The notes under the pieces: generated by a model
The model's input: only the letters and a program-made list of their open reading frames with translations
Databases searched by the model: none
What the model was told of the DNA's origin: nothing
Translations under genes and position numbers: made by a program
From: Eudoraea chungangensis
Lineage (GTDB): Bacteria; Bacteroidota; Bacteroidia; Flavobacteriales; Flavobacteriaceae
DNA: 64,000 nucleotides
NCBI RefSeq assembly: GCF_029360665.1
Contig: NZ_JARDUB010000006.1
Location: forward strand, 186,001-250,000
Reading direction: 5' to 3'
Shown here: piece after piece, positions 17,502-26,168 of the stretch
Position numbering within the stretch: the stretch's first letter is position 1
Layout: the number at the start of each line of letters is the position of its first letter

Positions 17502-19228
17502 TCTATTGCTTTATCATAAACCACTTTTCCATCAAAAATAGTCATTTCAATTTCCGTCTTCATAAAATCATCTTCTGGTACCGTCATGATATCCTGGCTA
17601 TAAATAGTAAAGTCGGCTAATTTACCTTCCACAATCGAACCCTTTATGTCTTCTTCAAATGCGCCATAAGCAGCATCTAGTGTATATGAACGCAAAGCCT
17701 GTTCTCTGGTCATTTTTTGCTCTGGCTCATAACCACCTTCGGGAGTTCCTTTTAAAGTTTTTCTACTGATACTTGCATATAAACTTGCTATTGGATTTAA
17801 AGGCTCTACAGGCACATCCGTACCATTTACAATAGGAACACCGCTTTGTAATAAGGCTTGCCACATATAAGCACCCTCTTTAATTCGCTGCTCCCCTAAT
17901 CTATCTATTGCCCATGGCCTGTCTGATGACATATGTACTGCCTGCATGGCCGGAATTACGCCTAGTTCGGCAAAACGTGGAATATCATCTGGATGTAAAT
18001 GTTGCGCATGTTCTATACGAAATCTATGGTTTTCCGGATATTCCGGAGATTCTATTAAAGCACTTTCATATCGGTCTAATATTTCTCTATTTGCCCTATC
18101 CCCAATAGCGTGTGAACAAACTTGAAAGCCATACTCTAATCCGTTTAGGGCAGTTTCTTTTACAAATTCCATAGGTAAGGTCTCATGACCAAAATGCCCT
18201 GGTCTGTCCGAATAAGATTCTAATAGCCATGCGCCTCGGGAACCTAAGGCCCCGTCACAATTTAACTTTACCGAACGTATGGTGAATAAATGGTCCTGGT
18301 CTACATGAGGCCCTTTTTGATACCATTCTTGTAACAAATCCTTATCCCATCCTGTTAACATGGCATAAAGTCTTGTTTTCATTTTACCTTCAGACTTCAT
18401 TTTTTCGTACAAGGCAATGGTTTCTCTCCCTATACCGGCATCATGAAAACCCGTAATTCCATTTCTATGACAAGCATCTATAGCCAGTTCAAAAGCCTTG
18501 GCATCCTTTTCTGGTGTGGTCTCCGGAATATACTGGGTTATAATGTTTTGTGCGCGTTCGTTAAAAATTCCCGTGGGTCTTCCTAAGCCATCGCGCATTA
18601 CCTCACCCCCTTCAACATCATACGGGTTTAGACCTTCCTTAGACAATACTTGCAGGCCTGCCAAATCCATGGCTGCTGCATTGGCAAAACCGGCATGGCC
18701 ACTGGCATGGCTAAGATAAACCGGATTATCGGGAGATACCTCGCTAAGTCTGTAATGGGTTTGAAATCCGTTTACTGTATCCTCCGGCATCTCAGTCCAT
18801 TTGCTTTGATGCCAACCTCTGCCAGTAATCCATTCTCCCGGTGCCGCCTTTTCTACAGCAGCAGCCACAGCGTCAATTACTTCCTGATAGCTGGTAGTGT
18901 TTATAAGATCAATATTCAGTTCATTATAGCCTAATCCCATAAAATGACCATGACCTTCAATAAGTCCCGGAGTCATAGTCTTTCCCTTTAAGTCGATCAA
19001 TTTTGTATTATCATCCTTAAACTTTTTGGCGTTTACCAAACTCCCACTAAAGAGAATTTTATTGTCCTTAACCGCAACCGCCTCTACCAAAGTCTGTACA
19101 GAATCCATGGTGTAAATAGGGCCTCCATAAATAAGAAGTGTAGCCGAAGGGTTTTTAGGTCCGGAACAGGCCGATAGAAGAAGGGTAAATATTAATGCCT
19201 TTAAGTAGTTAGCATTTTTTAATCGCAT
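17498..19228 (-). CDS. Amidohydrolase family lipoprotein (YtcJ/AepA-like)
   Basis: A lipoprotein of 576 aa with lipobox LLLSAC (C21). It is a metal-dependent amidohydrolase of the YtcJ/AepA group (Amidohydro_3): the metal motif GHGH gives H93 and H95. Further on come the family blocks GRGWHQSKW, SHAIGDRANREILDRYE, FRIEHAQHLHPDD and PIVNGTDVPVEPLNP. The C-terminal part returns to the small beta domain with GKLADFTIYSQDI. Family members hydrolyse N-substituted amides, but the substrate here is unknown. The lipoprotein signal places it outside the cytoplasm. A small disrupted ORF is coupled to its stop codon. Confidence 0.92.
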   Translation of the reverse strand: MRLKNANYLKALIFTLLLSACSGPKNPSATLLIYGGPIYTMDSVQTLVEAVAVKDNKILFSGSLVNAKKFKDDNTKLIDLKGKTMTPGLIEGHGHFMGLGYNELNIDLINTTSYQEVIDAVAAAVEKAAPGEWITGRGWHQSKWTEMPEDTVNGFQTHYRLSEVSPDNPVYLSHASGHAGFANAAAMDLAGLQVLSKEGLNPYDVEGGEVMRDGLGRPTGIFNERAQNIITQYIPETTPEKDAKAFELAIDACHRNGITGFHDAGIGRETIALYEKMKSEGKMKTRLYAMLTGWDKDLLQEWYQKGPHVDQDHLFTIRSVKLNCDGALGSRGAWLLESYSDRPGHFGHETLPMEFVKETALNGLEYGFQVCSHAIGDRANREILDRYESALIESPEYPENHRFRIEHAQHLHPDDIPRFAELGVIPAMQAVHMSSDRPWAIDRLGEQRIKEGAYMWQALLQSGVPIVNGTDVPVEPLNPIASLYASISRKTLKGTPEGGYEPEQKMTREQALRSYTLDAAYGAFEEDIKGSIVEGKLADFTIYSQDIMTVPEDDFMKTEIEMTIFDGKVVYDKAIE

Positions 19229-19493
19229 AATTGTTAGTTTTTAATGAAATTGAAATTTACGGTTTTATTATATAAACTAAATAGGATTCCAAAAGGAAAA
19301 ACCGATAGTATAAATTCGGCTTGTGCGTATACCAATTTTTAGGTAGAGCTAGCTTTTGTATGCCTTGTTTTACCAAGTATCGATTCAGATTTTTGTTTTT
19401 CTGCCATAATGGGAACTTCACAAGGCCTAACACCCTTGAGCAGGCAAAAAAAAGAAAGTCATTCTAAATGTAGGTTTTCAATGAAAACAAGGC

Positions 19494-20723
19494 TTAATTA
19501 AGGGCCTTCTCTAGCCCCCTTATTAATTGTTCTATTTCCTCCATGCTTGTGTAATGAAGAAACGAAATACGTATAACCCCTGGATCTAAAGGGATATTCA
19601 TATCTATAAATGGACGTACGGCATAAAATGTACCCTTGCCTAACATCAAGTGATGAGTAGTTAGTTTTTTATAAACTTCATCCAGATTCTTATTTAAAGG
19701 TAATATTGAAATAATCGGGGCTCTGTTTTCAGAGGTAGTTGTCCCTATTATGCGAAGATCCTTCCTTGTTCGCAAAAATGCCAACAAACGATCTAAAAGC
19801 TCTTTTTCATGTTTTATAAACAGTTGATTTATGGCCTTGTTTTTTTCTCCACAACTAACTTCTTCCTGGAAATGATGATCATAAATCATGTCAAAATAAT
19901 CCAATATACCACTAGCAGAGGCTATTTGGGCATGGTCCGGTCCTGCAGGTGTTATCATATTTTTCCAAATACCTTCTTTAAAAAAGTGCGATTGATTTTC
20001 CATCTGTACAATTATTTCCTTTTTTACATACATGAGCCCCAGATGAGGTCCAAATGTCTTGTAAAGAGAAAATAGATAAATATCGGCACCTAATGCCTTT
20101 AGATCTGGAAAACCATGAGGGGCTAAACCTACACCATCTACAACAGAGATAGCCCCGTGTTTCTTTGCAAGTTTTGTTATTTCTTGAACAGGATTGATAT
20201 AACCAATAACATTGGAGCAATGTGGATAGGCAATCATCTTTGTTTTTGAGGACAAGAGTTCATTTAAGTCTTCTGTATTTAACAGACCAGTTTCACTGCT
20301 TACATGCCATTCCAAAACTTTAATACCGGAGTCTCCAAGTTTTCTCCAGGCTCCTGCATTGGCTTCATGATCCTGGCAGGATACAATTATTTCATCCCCA
20401 TCTTTCCACATGGGTCGCATGGCTTGAGCCAAGACGTAAACATTCTGTGTAGTAGAAGGGCCAAAATGAATTTCTGATTCTTTTACATTTAGGTAAGACG
20501 CCATGCGCTTGTACGATTTATCCATTAGTTCTCCGGCCAGAGTAGATGCCGGATAAGGATAATGTACTTGTACTTTATTCTTCCTATAAAAATCTGTCAG
20601 TTTATCAATAAACTGAATACAGGGGTAAGAACCACCTGCGTTTTCAAAAAATGCCCATCCTTTAAGCGTGGGTTCTGTAAATGCCGGAAACTGAGCACGA
20701 ACAAAGTCTAAATCTAAATTCAT
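19494..20723 (-). CDS. Class V aminotransferase (cysteine desulfurase-like) PLP enzyme
   Basis: The 409-aa protein has the fold-type I PLP layout of class V aminotransferases. The N-terminus has FFENAGGSYP, the cofactor phosphate is held near GPSTTQNVYVLA, Asp196 in VVDGVGLAPHG would pair with the pyridine nitrogen, and Lys222 in SLYKTFGPHLG is the Schiff-base lysine. The group includes desulfurases, kynureninase-like and isopenicillin-epimerase-like enzymes. I see no clear mobile Cys loop typical of IscS or SufS, so an aminotransferase or lyase role is as likely as desulfuration. The gene is monocistronic. Confidence 0.88.
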   Translation of the reverse strand: MNLDLDFVRAQFPAFTEPTLKGWAFFENAGGSYPCIQFIDKLTDFYRKNKVQVHYPYPASTLAGELMDKSYKRMASYLNVKESEIHFGPSTTQNVYVLAQAMRPMWKDGDEIIVSCQDHEANAGAWRKLGDSGIKVLEWHVSSETGLLNTEDLNELLSSKTKMIAYPHCSNVIGYINPVQEITKLAKKHGAISVVDGVGLAPHGFPDLKALGADIYLFSLYKTFGPHLGLMYVKKEIIVQMENQSHFFKEGIWKNMITPAGPDHAQIASASGILDYFDMIYDHHFQEEVSCGEKNKAINQLFIKHEKELLDRLLAFLRTRKDLRIIGTTTSENRAPIISILPLNKNLDEVYKKLTTHHLMLGKGTFYAVRPFIDMNIPLDPGVIRISFLHYTSMEEIEQLIRGLEKALN

Positions 20724-20862
20724 AAAAGATAATTTTAATAGCTTGGCAGGAAATTCTTATGTTCTAAAACAATTTCTTATGTCTTAACCAAGATATAAAA
20801 TATATACAGAGGTCGTTAGATAGATTTCATTTTGCTTTCTTACCGGTTATTAAAGATTAAAA

Positions 20863-21726
20863 ATGAAGCCATTGGAAGTATATTTTGATAAGAATTCTTT
20901 ACTTTTAGAAGTACTTAGAAAACCAATAATCTATTTGCTTCTCAACTTATTAATGGTACTTAATTATTTTACTGGAAGATTTATTGCTTTTACAAGCTTG
21001 TTAATGAATTGTATTTTGGGCGGCCTACTTTTCTGTTCTCTCTTTGGAATGAAACTTCACGCCCAGGAAATTGAAAATAGGGAAATAGAGTTTGCAAGAG
21101 GTAATAATAGTCAAACTATAGAAGCTAAAATAGTTGGTGAAAAGATTATTGATTATTTACTTAATGTAAAAAAAGGCCAATACTTAAATATTAGTATGGC
21201 AACGGATAATAGGGCTAACTATTTTAATATAATGGAGCCCAATGAAGGGAATAGGGCTATTTTCAATGGTTCCATAGGTGAGAACATGTTTGAAGGAATA
21301 GCAGAGGCAAGTGGTGATTATACGATACGAGTGTATCTTATGAGAAGTGCGGCACGTAGATTAGAACGTGCTAATTTTCGCTTAGAATTAGTTGTATCTG
21401 AAGAGGTAAATCTTGATGCCCTTGTGGATAACACAGAATATAATGCTACAGGGATTCTTCCCTGTAAAATGGATAAGGAAAAGGCTGGGTTTAATAATTG
21501 TGATTTTGGAATAAAACGAGAGAACTATGGGACTGGGATACTTACTATCAGAAAACCAGATGGAAGAAGCCGAAGCATCTTTTTTGAGGACGGAAAAGCC
21601 ATTGGCTATGATAAGAGTGAGGCGGATATCGGTGAACTTGATAGTTCAAAGTCGGGTGATTTATATCTTATTCAAATAGGGGAGGAGCAATACCAAATAC
21701 CGGAGGCAGTAATCTTTGGTGGATAG
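20863..21726 (+). CDS. PliG-like secreted protein (possible g-type lysozyme inhibitor homologue)
   Basis: The mature region has the pattern of PliG-type proteins: EFARGNNSQTIEAKIVG, IDYLLNVKKGQYLNISM, then a Gly-rich turn and SGDYTIRVYLMRSAARRLER. In PliG the last block forms the lysozyme-binding edge. A second part (about 195-287) is cysteine-containing and beta-rich. The start is uncertain. The ATG at 20863 gives a 287-aa protein with a long hydrophobic N-terminus. An internal ATG at 21004 gives a normal signal peptide (MNCILGGLLFCSLFGMKLHAQ) and 240 aa. A role in protecting peptidoglycan from lysozymes is inference. The next gene, a zinc peptidase, follows after 41 bp on the same strand. 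Confidence 0.65.
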   Translation: MKPLEVYFDKNSLLLEVLRKPIIYLLLNLLMVLNYFTGRFIAFTSLLMNCILGGLLFCSLFGMKLHAQEIENREIEFARGNNSQTIEAKIVGEKIIDYLLNVKKGQYLNISMATDNRANYFNIMEPNEGNRAIFNGSIGENMFEGIAEASGDYTIRVYLMRSAARRLERANFRLELVVSEEVNLDALVDNTEYNATGILPCKMDKEKAGFNNCDFGIKRENYGTGILTIRKPDGRSRSIFFEDGKAIGYDKSEADIGELDSSKSGDLYLIQIGEEQYQIPEAVIFGG

Positions 21727-21767
21727 TTTTGTTCTTTTACAGTAAATAATAATCTAATTGATAGCTT

Positions 21768-22667
21768 ATGAAATGGCAGGGAAGAAGAAAAAGTTCTAAT
21801 GTGGACGACAGAAGGGGAATGTCCGGACCCGGTAGAAGTAGGGGCGGTATAAACCCATTGCTTTTAGGTCCTTTAATCCGGCTTCTTTTTTCTAAAACAG
21901 GATTGATAATTGTGGGTATTTTTTTGGTGTTTTCTTTCGCTACTGGAAATAACCCTCTAAGCTTGATTGGCAACCTGTTTTTTGGAAGTAGTGGGCAGGC
22001 AGTGAGTTCGGCACCCTATCAGGGAACAGAAGAAGAAAATGAATTAGCGGACTTTAGTGCAACTATTTTAGCGAGTACTGAAGATGTATGGAATCAGCTC
22101 TTACCAGATTATCGCGATCCTACTTTAGTACTCTTTACCAATTCTGTTGCCTCTGCATGCGGTTCAGCCTCTAGTGCCACTGGTCCGTTTTATTGCCCGG
22201 GGGATGAAAAGCTCTATCTAGATTTAAGTTTTTTCTATGAAATGGAAAAGCAACTCAATGCGCCGGGCGACTTTGCGCAAGCCTATGTTATTGCACATGA
22301 GGTTGGCCATCATATTCAAAAAATAACAGGTATTAGTGATAAAGTACAGCGTCTTAGGGGACAATTGAGCAAAACAGAATATAACAAATATTCGGTCCGA
22401 TTAGAATTACAGGCAGATTTTTTAGCAGGGGTATGGGCACATCATTCACAGCAGATGACACAGATGATGGAAACTGGTGACCTTGAGGAGGCGTTGAATG
22501 CTGCAAATGCCATCGGGGATGATCGTTTGCAAAGACAATCTTCCGGCAGAGTAGTGCCAGATTCATTTACCCACGGAACCTCAGAACAAAGAATGCGTTG
22601 GTTTAAGAAAGGTTTCGAAACAGGCGATTTGTCGCAAGGTGACACCTTTAGCGCTAATCCTTTATAA
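21768..22667 (+). CDS. ypfJ: Neutral zinc metallopeptidase, YpfJ family
   Basis: This 299-aa protein belongs to the YpfJ/KPN_02809 family of membrane-anchored zinc peptidases. It begins with the typical charged start MKWQGRRKSSNVDDRRG, has one membrane helix at about 44-58, and carries the zinc motif HEVGH (H177, E178, H181) in a long periplasmic domain. The family cysteines SACGSASSATGPFYCPGD (C131, C143) are present, as is the downstream ELQADFLAGVWAHH with its third ligand Glu. The C-terminal FTHGTSEQRMRWFKKGFETG is also diagnostic. The substrate is unknown. It probably shares a transcript with the PliG-like gene. Confidence 0.93.
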   Translation: MKWQGRRKSSNVDDRRGMSGPGRSRGGINPLLLGPLIRLLFSKTGLIIVGIFLVFSFATGNNPLSLIGNLFFGSSGQAVSSAPYQGTEEENELADFSATILASTEDVWNQLLPDYRDPTLVLFTNSVASACGSASSATGPFYCPGDEKLYLDLSFFYEMEKQLNAPGDFAQAYVIAHEVGHHIQKITGISDKVQRLRGQLSKTEYNKYSVRLELQADFLAGVWAHHSQQMTQMMETGDLEEALNAANAIGDDRLQRQSSGRVVPDSFTHGTSEQRMRWFKKGFETGDLSQGDTFSANPL

Positions 22668-22694
22668 AAGTTAAAGGGAATAAGTCAAAAAAAG

Positions 22695-22799
22695 AGCCCG
22701 CTCAAAGAATCATTTGTTTTCTCTAGATTTTAATTGACCACTTTCAAAGAAAATGGTTATATAATTAATTCTGTTAGCAAATGAGCTTTTAAACGGGCT
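22695..22799. repeat. Imperfect 22-bp inverted repeat enclosing an inner hairpin
   Basis: The arms 22695-22716 and 22778-22799 pair over the outer AGCCCG/CGGGCT and the inner ATCATTTG/CAAATGAG blocks, with a few mismatches between. Between them lies another small hairpin, CCACTTTC (22738-22745) with GAAAATGG (22748-22755 region). The element sits between two convergent genes and may be a large bidirectional terminator or a structured RNA. Confidence 0.5.
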
Positions 22800-22846
22800 T
22801 TCTATCTAAAGAAAGTTATTATTAAAGCTTGAAAACTTCTTATATT

Positions 22847-23488
22847 CTATCCCTTATTTAGTTCCTCATTAATATTGTCTTGGATAGCATGGAGTTTATC
22901 TCTTAACTCCTTAGAAATATTTGATGGAATCTGGTGCAGTTTTCTTAGTTTAAAGGACAGATAAATATTATATACTCCCATAGTAAGTAAACCAACAGAA
23001 GCCCAAATAACCACAGAAAGTCCTGCTATTATTGGATTCATTAATAAGACAAATCCAATGAGCACTCCAATAATTCCGATGCCTAAAAGAGTACCCCAAT
23101 CCTTAACTCCATATTTTTTAAGATCAAGTGATATACCTATGGCATTCATGGAGCGGAACAGAATTACGAACCCTACGTAAAGAGGTAAAGTCACCATGGA
23201 TATTTCCGGATCATTCAAGAGAGCAATACCCACCGCTAAGGTTATTAAGCCCAAGACAAGTTTCCATCCCCAGTTATCTACGGTATTTCTATTTACGATA
23301 GAAAAAACAACTTCTATTGCCCCAGATACAACGAAGGATAAACTAAAGATAAATGCACACCAGACGTAAGAATATTCTAAATCAGATAGCACCCAAAGTG
23401 CAGCGGCTATAAATGCTAATCCGGCAATTAAAAATAAATACCAATGCTTAATGGCGTGTTTAAGTGTTTTAAAAAAATGCGTTTTCAT
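22847..23488 (-). CDS. HdeD family / DUF308 membrane protein
   Basis: The 213-aa protein has about six membrane helices in three pairs, the layout of HdeD/DUF308 proteins. Typical blocks are HWYLFLIAGLAFIAAALWV near the start, AFIFSLSFVVSGAIEVVFSI, and a GIGIIGVLIGFVLLMNPI repeat near the C-terminus. In E. coli HdeD supports acid resistance, but most homologues are uncharacterised. The last part is a charged cytosolic tail ending in NINEELNKG. The gene is convergent with the YpfJ gene and has no operon partner. Confidence 0.85.
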   Translation of the reverse strand: MKTHFFKTLKHAIKHWYLFLIAGLAFIAAALWVLSDLEYSYVWCAFIFSLSFVVSGAIEVVFSIVNRNTVDNWGWKLVLGLITLAVGIALLNDPEISMVTLPLYVGFVILFRSMNAIGISLDLKKYGVKDWGTLLGIGIIGVLIGFVLLMNPIIAGLSVVIWASVGLLTMGVYNIYLSFKLRKLHQIPSNISKELRDKLHAIQDNINEELNKG

Positions 23489-23832
23489 ATAATGGTTGGT
23501 TTAGTTTTGCCTACTCTATGAAGTTTTCGGCTACCCTTTTTGCCCTCTTAAGTTATATTAGTATTTAGCAACATATAGTTCTTGGTTTCCAGATATAATA
23601 TTTTCGCCTTATTTATATATGAGAAAACAAAGCACTCTGACTAAATTAATGTGCCAAAACCATATAGATTTTTCAGGAAGTTCAATATAAGAATTCTTAA
23701 GTGATTAATCAATCCCAAAGCGATATGGTTACATCGATAACATAATTAGAGGAGGTAGTTAAAACAAAATGGCCTTTACACTTTTCCATGTAAAGGCCAA
23801 AACAATATTATTGATAAAAGTCTATAAAGCTT
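23489..23832. other. Intergenic region, terminator at the right end only
   Basis: No gene is visible in these 344 bp. A perfect 12-bp palindrome (TAAGAATTCTTA, 23688-23699) and the terminator at 23771-23798 are the only structures seen. The left part should hold the HdeD promoter. Confidence 0.4.
23771..23798 (-). terminator. Terminator of the 23833-24288 gene
   Basis: A 10-bp perfect stem, GGCCTTTACA (23771-23780) and TGTAAAGGCC (23789-23798), with an 8-nt loop. In the minus direction it is followed by ATTTTGTTTT. Confidence 0.85.
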
Positions 23833-24288
23833 TTATGCTTTTATTCTTTTGAATATAAATCGGGTTATAAAAATACCAGTTCCGTCACCTTTTCCGGCAT
23901 CACTTTCTACACCACTTGTTACAAAACTAAGTTCCCAACCTTGTTCTATCATCGTATTAACTTTAGAAGACAAAAGAGCATCGTTTGAAGCTATATTTTG
24001 GAAATTAATACCAGTAGCACTATAGAAGTTTAATATTTTAGTTTCATCAAAGTCATCCACTTTGGCTTCTTTTCTTTTAGACTTGTTTTGTTTTTTACTT
24101 TCTACAGTTCTAGAAGAGGTGTATTCCATATAGTCTTTATCTTCCTGATTGGAAATAATACGAGACCTACCCAAACCCATAGGAACCACGGATTCAATAC
24201 TGGTTACTATTCTATATTCATAGACTTGAGCTTCTACTTCTAGAAACGAAATTACCAAGAAGGCAACAAAAAGGATTTTTTTAAACAT
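23833..24288 (-). CDS. Small secreted protein of unknown function (DUF4177-like tail)
   Basis: A 151-aa protein with a signal peptide ending in LEVEAQ. The mature part starts with a strand (VYEYRIVTSIESVVP), has a lysine-rich middle (ESKKQNKSKRKEAK) and ends with an alpha/beta unit in which NTMIEQGWELSFVTSG precedes FITRFIFKR. This ending resembles the core of small DUF4177-type proteins, where a Gly-Trp-Glu turn precedes the last strand. No enzymatic residues are apparent. It has its own terminator and seems monocistronic. Confidence 0.7.
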   Translation of the reverse strand: MFKKILFVAFLVISFLEVEAQVYEYRIVTSIESVVPMGLGRSRIISNQEDKDYMEYTSSRTVESKKQNKSKRKEAKVDDFDETKILNFYSATGINFQNIASNDALLSSKVNTMIEQGWELSFVTSGVESDAGKGDGTGIFITRFIFKRIKA

Positions 24289-24439
24289 GTTTTAGATTTT
24301 TTGAAAGTTTAGTGTTAAATATGAAACCATAACATAGTTTGAAGCCAAATATTGTGGTACCTACCAGTATTTTCTCAAGGTTTTCCTACTAATTTTTCTT
24401 TTGGATAAGGAATTGATAAACAAATTTTTATAATTAAAT

Positions 24440-26116
24440 CTATCTTCTTGGAATAGGAATTACTTTTGTGCGCTTTGCCCAAACCATCCACCTATCTGAG
24501 AGTTCTTTTACCAAGTCCGGATAGTCCTTAGCCAAATCTCTAGTTTCTGTTCTATCCTTTTCCATATCAAATAGCTCCCAATCTGATATGGGTAGTATTT
24601 CTGGGGTTTTTTCAAAATGTGTCTTACTTACTTTGGACACAATCTTCCATTTCCCTTTTCGTAAAGCTCTATTGCCTTCATGTTCCCAGTACAACTCTCG
24701 CTCATCAATTTCATTGTCCTGAAATAAGGGTGACAAGCTTTGTCCTTCCAATGGGGTTATTACTCTATCATTATATTCTTTAGGGTAAGAGGCTCCGGAC
24801 ACTTCAACACAGGTAGCCATAATATCGATAAGATGGGAAGGTACTCTTTCAAATGAGCCGCCATTGACCTTAATACCATCTGGCCAATGAACAATTAAAG
24901 GAGAGGCAATTCCTCCCTCATGCACCCAATGCTTATATTCTCTAAAAGGAGTATTACTGGCATTTGCCCAATTTCTTCCGTAAGCTGTATACCCGTCGGC
25001 AGGACCGGGCCAGGCATCCTTCATTTTTTTTACCTGCCTTCCGTCTCGTGTTCTTTCCGGCATACCTTTGGTTTGTAATTCTCCAATTGCCATTGGTTGG
25101 AGACTTGTATCTGCTGGTGGAGATGGTTTCCAGCTTAAATCTTCGGCGCAGGCGCCATTGTCTTGCAAAAAGAAAATTAAAGTATTTTCTAGTTCTCCCT
25201 TTGTTTTTAGTATATCAATAATCTCACCAATTCCTTGATCCATGATATCTACCATGGCTGCATAAACCTCCATATTGGCAATTTCCCATGCCTTATCTTC
25301 CACATCATCGCTCCATGCTTCAATAAGAGAATCTCTTTGGCTTAAACTCCAATTTTTATCAATAACTCCCATTTTCTTCATTTTTTCATATCTGTTATTT
25401 CTTAGAACATCCCAGCCTTGATCGTATTTTCCTTTATACTTTTTAACTTCCTGCGCCGGTGCGTGCATCGGCCAATGTGCTGCGGTATAGGGGAGATATA
25501 GAAAAAAAGGATTAGAAGACGTATGTTCTTTAATATACTTCACCGCATAATTCGTAAACTCTGTGGTAGCGTAAAAACCTTCTTTTGGAGCTACATATTC
25601 ATTTTCGAGGGTTAGAGACAGAGGATCATAATAACTACCCGCTCCTGCAATCATCCCAAAAAATCTATCGAAACCTCTTTGTTTTGGCCAGTTTGATTTA
25701 TCAGGATTTTCAATAACATACGGTGTAATATGCCATTTGCCTGACATATAAGTACTGTATCCGGATTGTTTTAACACCTCCGCAATTGTTACCGCATCCC
25801 GACTTAAATCTCCCTGATAGGAATGGGTACCTCTGTTGTATACCATATGGCCCATACCCGCCTGATGAGGGTAAAGCCCGGTTAGCAGGGATGCCCTAGT
25901 AGGACAGCAACGAGCCGTATTGTAAAACTGTGTAAATCGGAGTCCGTTCTGAGCCAAGAAATCTAAATTAGGGGTATTTATCTCTCCACCATAGGCACCA
26001 ATATCTGAAAAGCCCATATCGTCCGCCATAATTAGAATTATGTTCGGTCTACGAGATTCTTGTTGGCCCATAACAGATATGCTGAGAACAAGTAAGAACA
26101 GAATGGTAATTCTCAT
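24440..26116 (-). CDS. Secreted type I sulfatase (arylsulfatase-like)
   Basis: Type I sulfatases hydrolyse sulfate esters using a formylglycine made from Cys or Ser. Here the motif is CCPTRASLLTG, so Cys70 would be converted. N-terminal metal ligands are in NIILIMADDMGFSD, and YMSGKWHI carries the conserved Lys and His. LIFFLQDNGACAE gives the second metal-binding Asp and Asn. The start at 26116 gives a clean signal peptide ending in VMGQ; an ATG ten codons upstream is possible. The C-terminal domain has ALRKGKWKIVS, which is usual. The GH127 gene lies just upstream on the same strand, so both are likely co-transcribed and may act on one sulfated glycan. Confidence 0.95.
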   Translation of the reverse strand: MRITILFLLVLSISVMGQQESRRPNIILIMADDMGFSDIGAYGGEINTPNLDFLAQNGLRFTQFYNTARCCPTRASLLTGLYPHQAGMGHMVYNRGTHSYQGDLSRDAVTIAEVLKQSGYSTYMSGKWHITPYVIENPDKSNWPKQRGFDRFFGMIAGAGSYYDPLSLTLENEYVAPKEGFYATTEFTNYAVKYIKEHTSSNPFFLYLPYTAAHWPMHAPAQEVKKYKGKYDQGWDVLRNNRYEKMKKMGVIDKNWSLSQRDSLIEAWSDDVEDKAWEIANMEVYAAMVDIMDQGIGEIIDILKTKGELENTLIFFLQDNGACAEDLSWKPSPPADTSLQPMAIGELQTKGMPERTRDGRQVKKMKDAWPGPADGYTAYGRNWANASNTPFREYKHWVHEGGIASPLIVHWPDGIKVNGGSFERVPSHLIDIMATCVEVSGASYPKEYNDRVITPLEGQSLSPLFQDNEIDERELYWEHEGNRALRKGKWKIVSKVSKTHFEKTPEILPISDWELFDMEKDRTETRDLAKDYPDLVKELSDRWMVWAKRTKVIPIPRR

Positions 26117-26168
26117 TTTCAAAAAACGACAAAAGAATAGGTTCATAGAGATGGTTTAAAATAGCATA

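Noticed and set aside
19339-19407. 22-codon minus-strand ORF (MAEKQKSESILGKTRHTKASST) between the aminotransferase and the amidohydrolase
   Set aside because: Very short and unsupported; there is no coupling to a neighbour.
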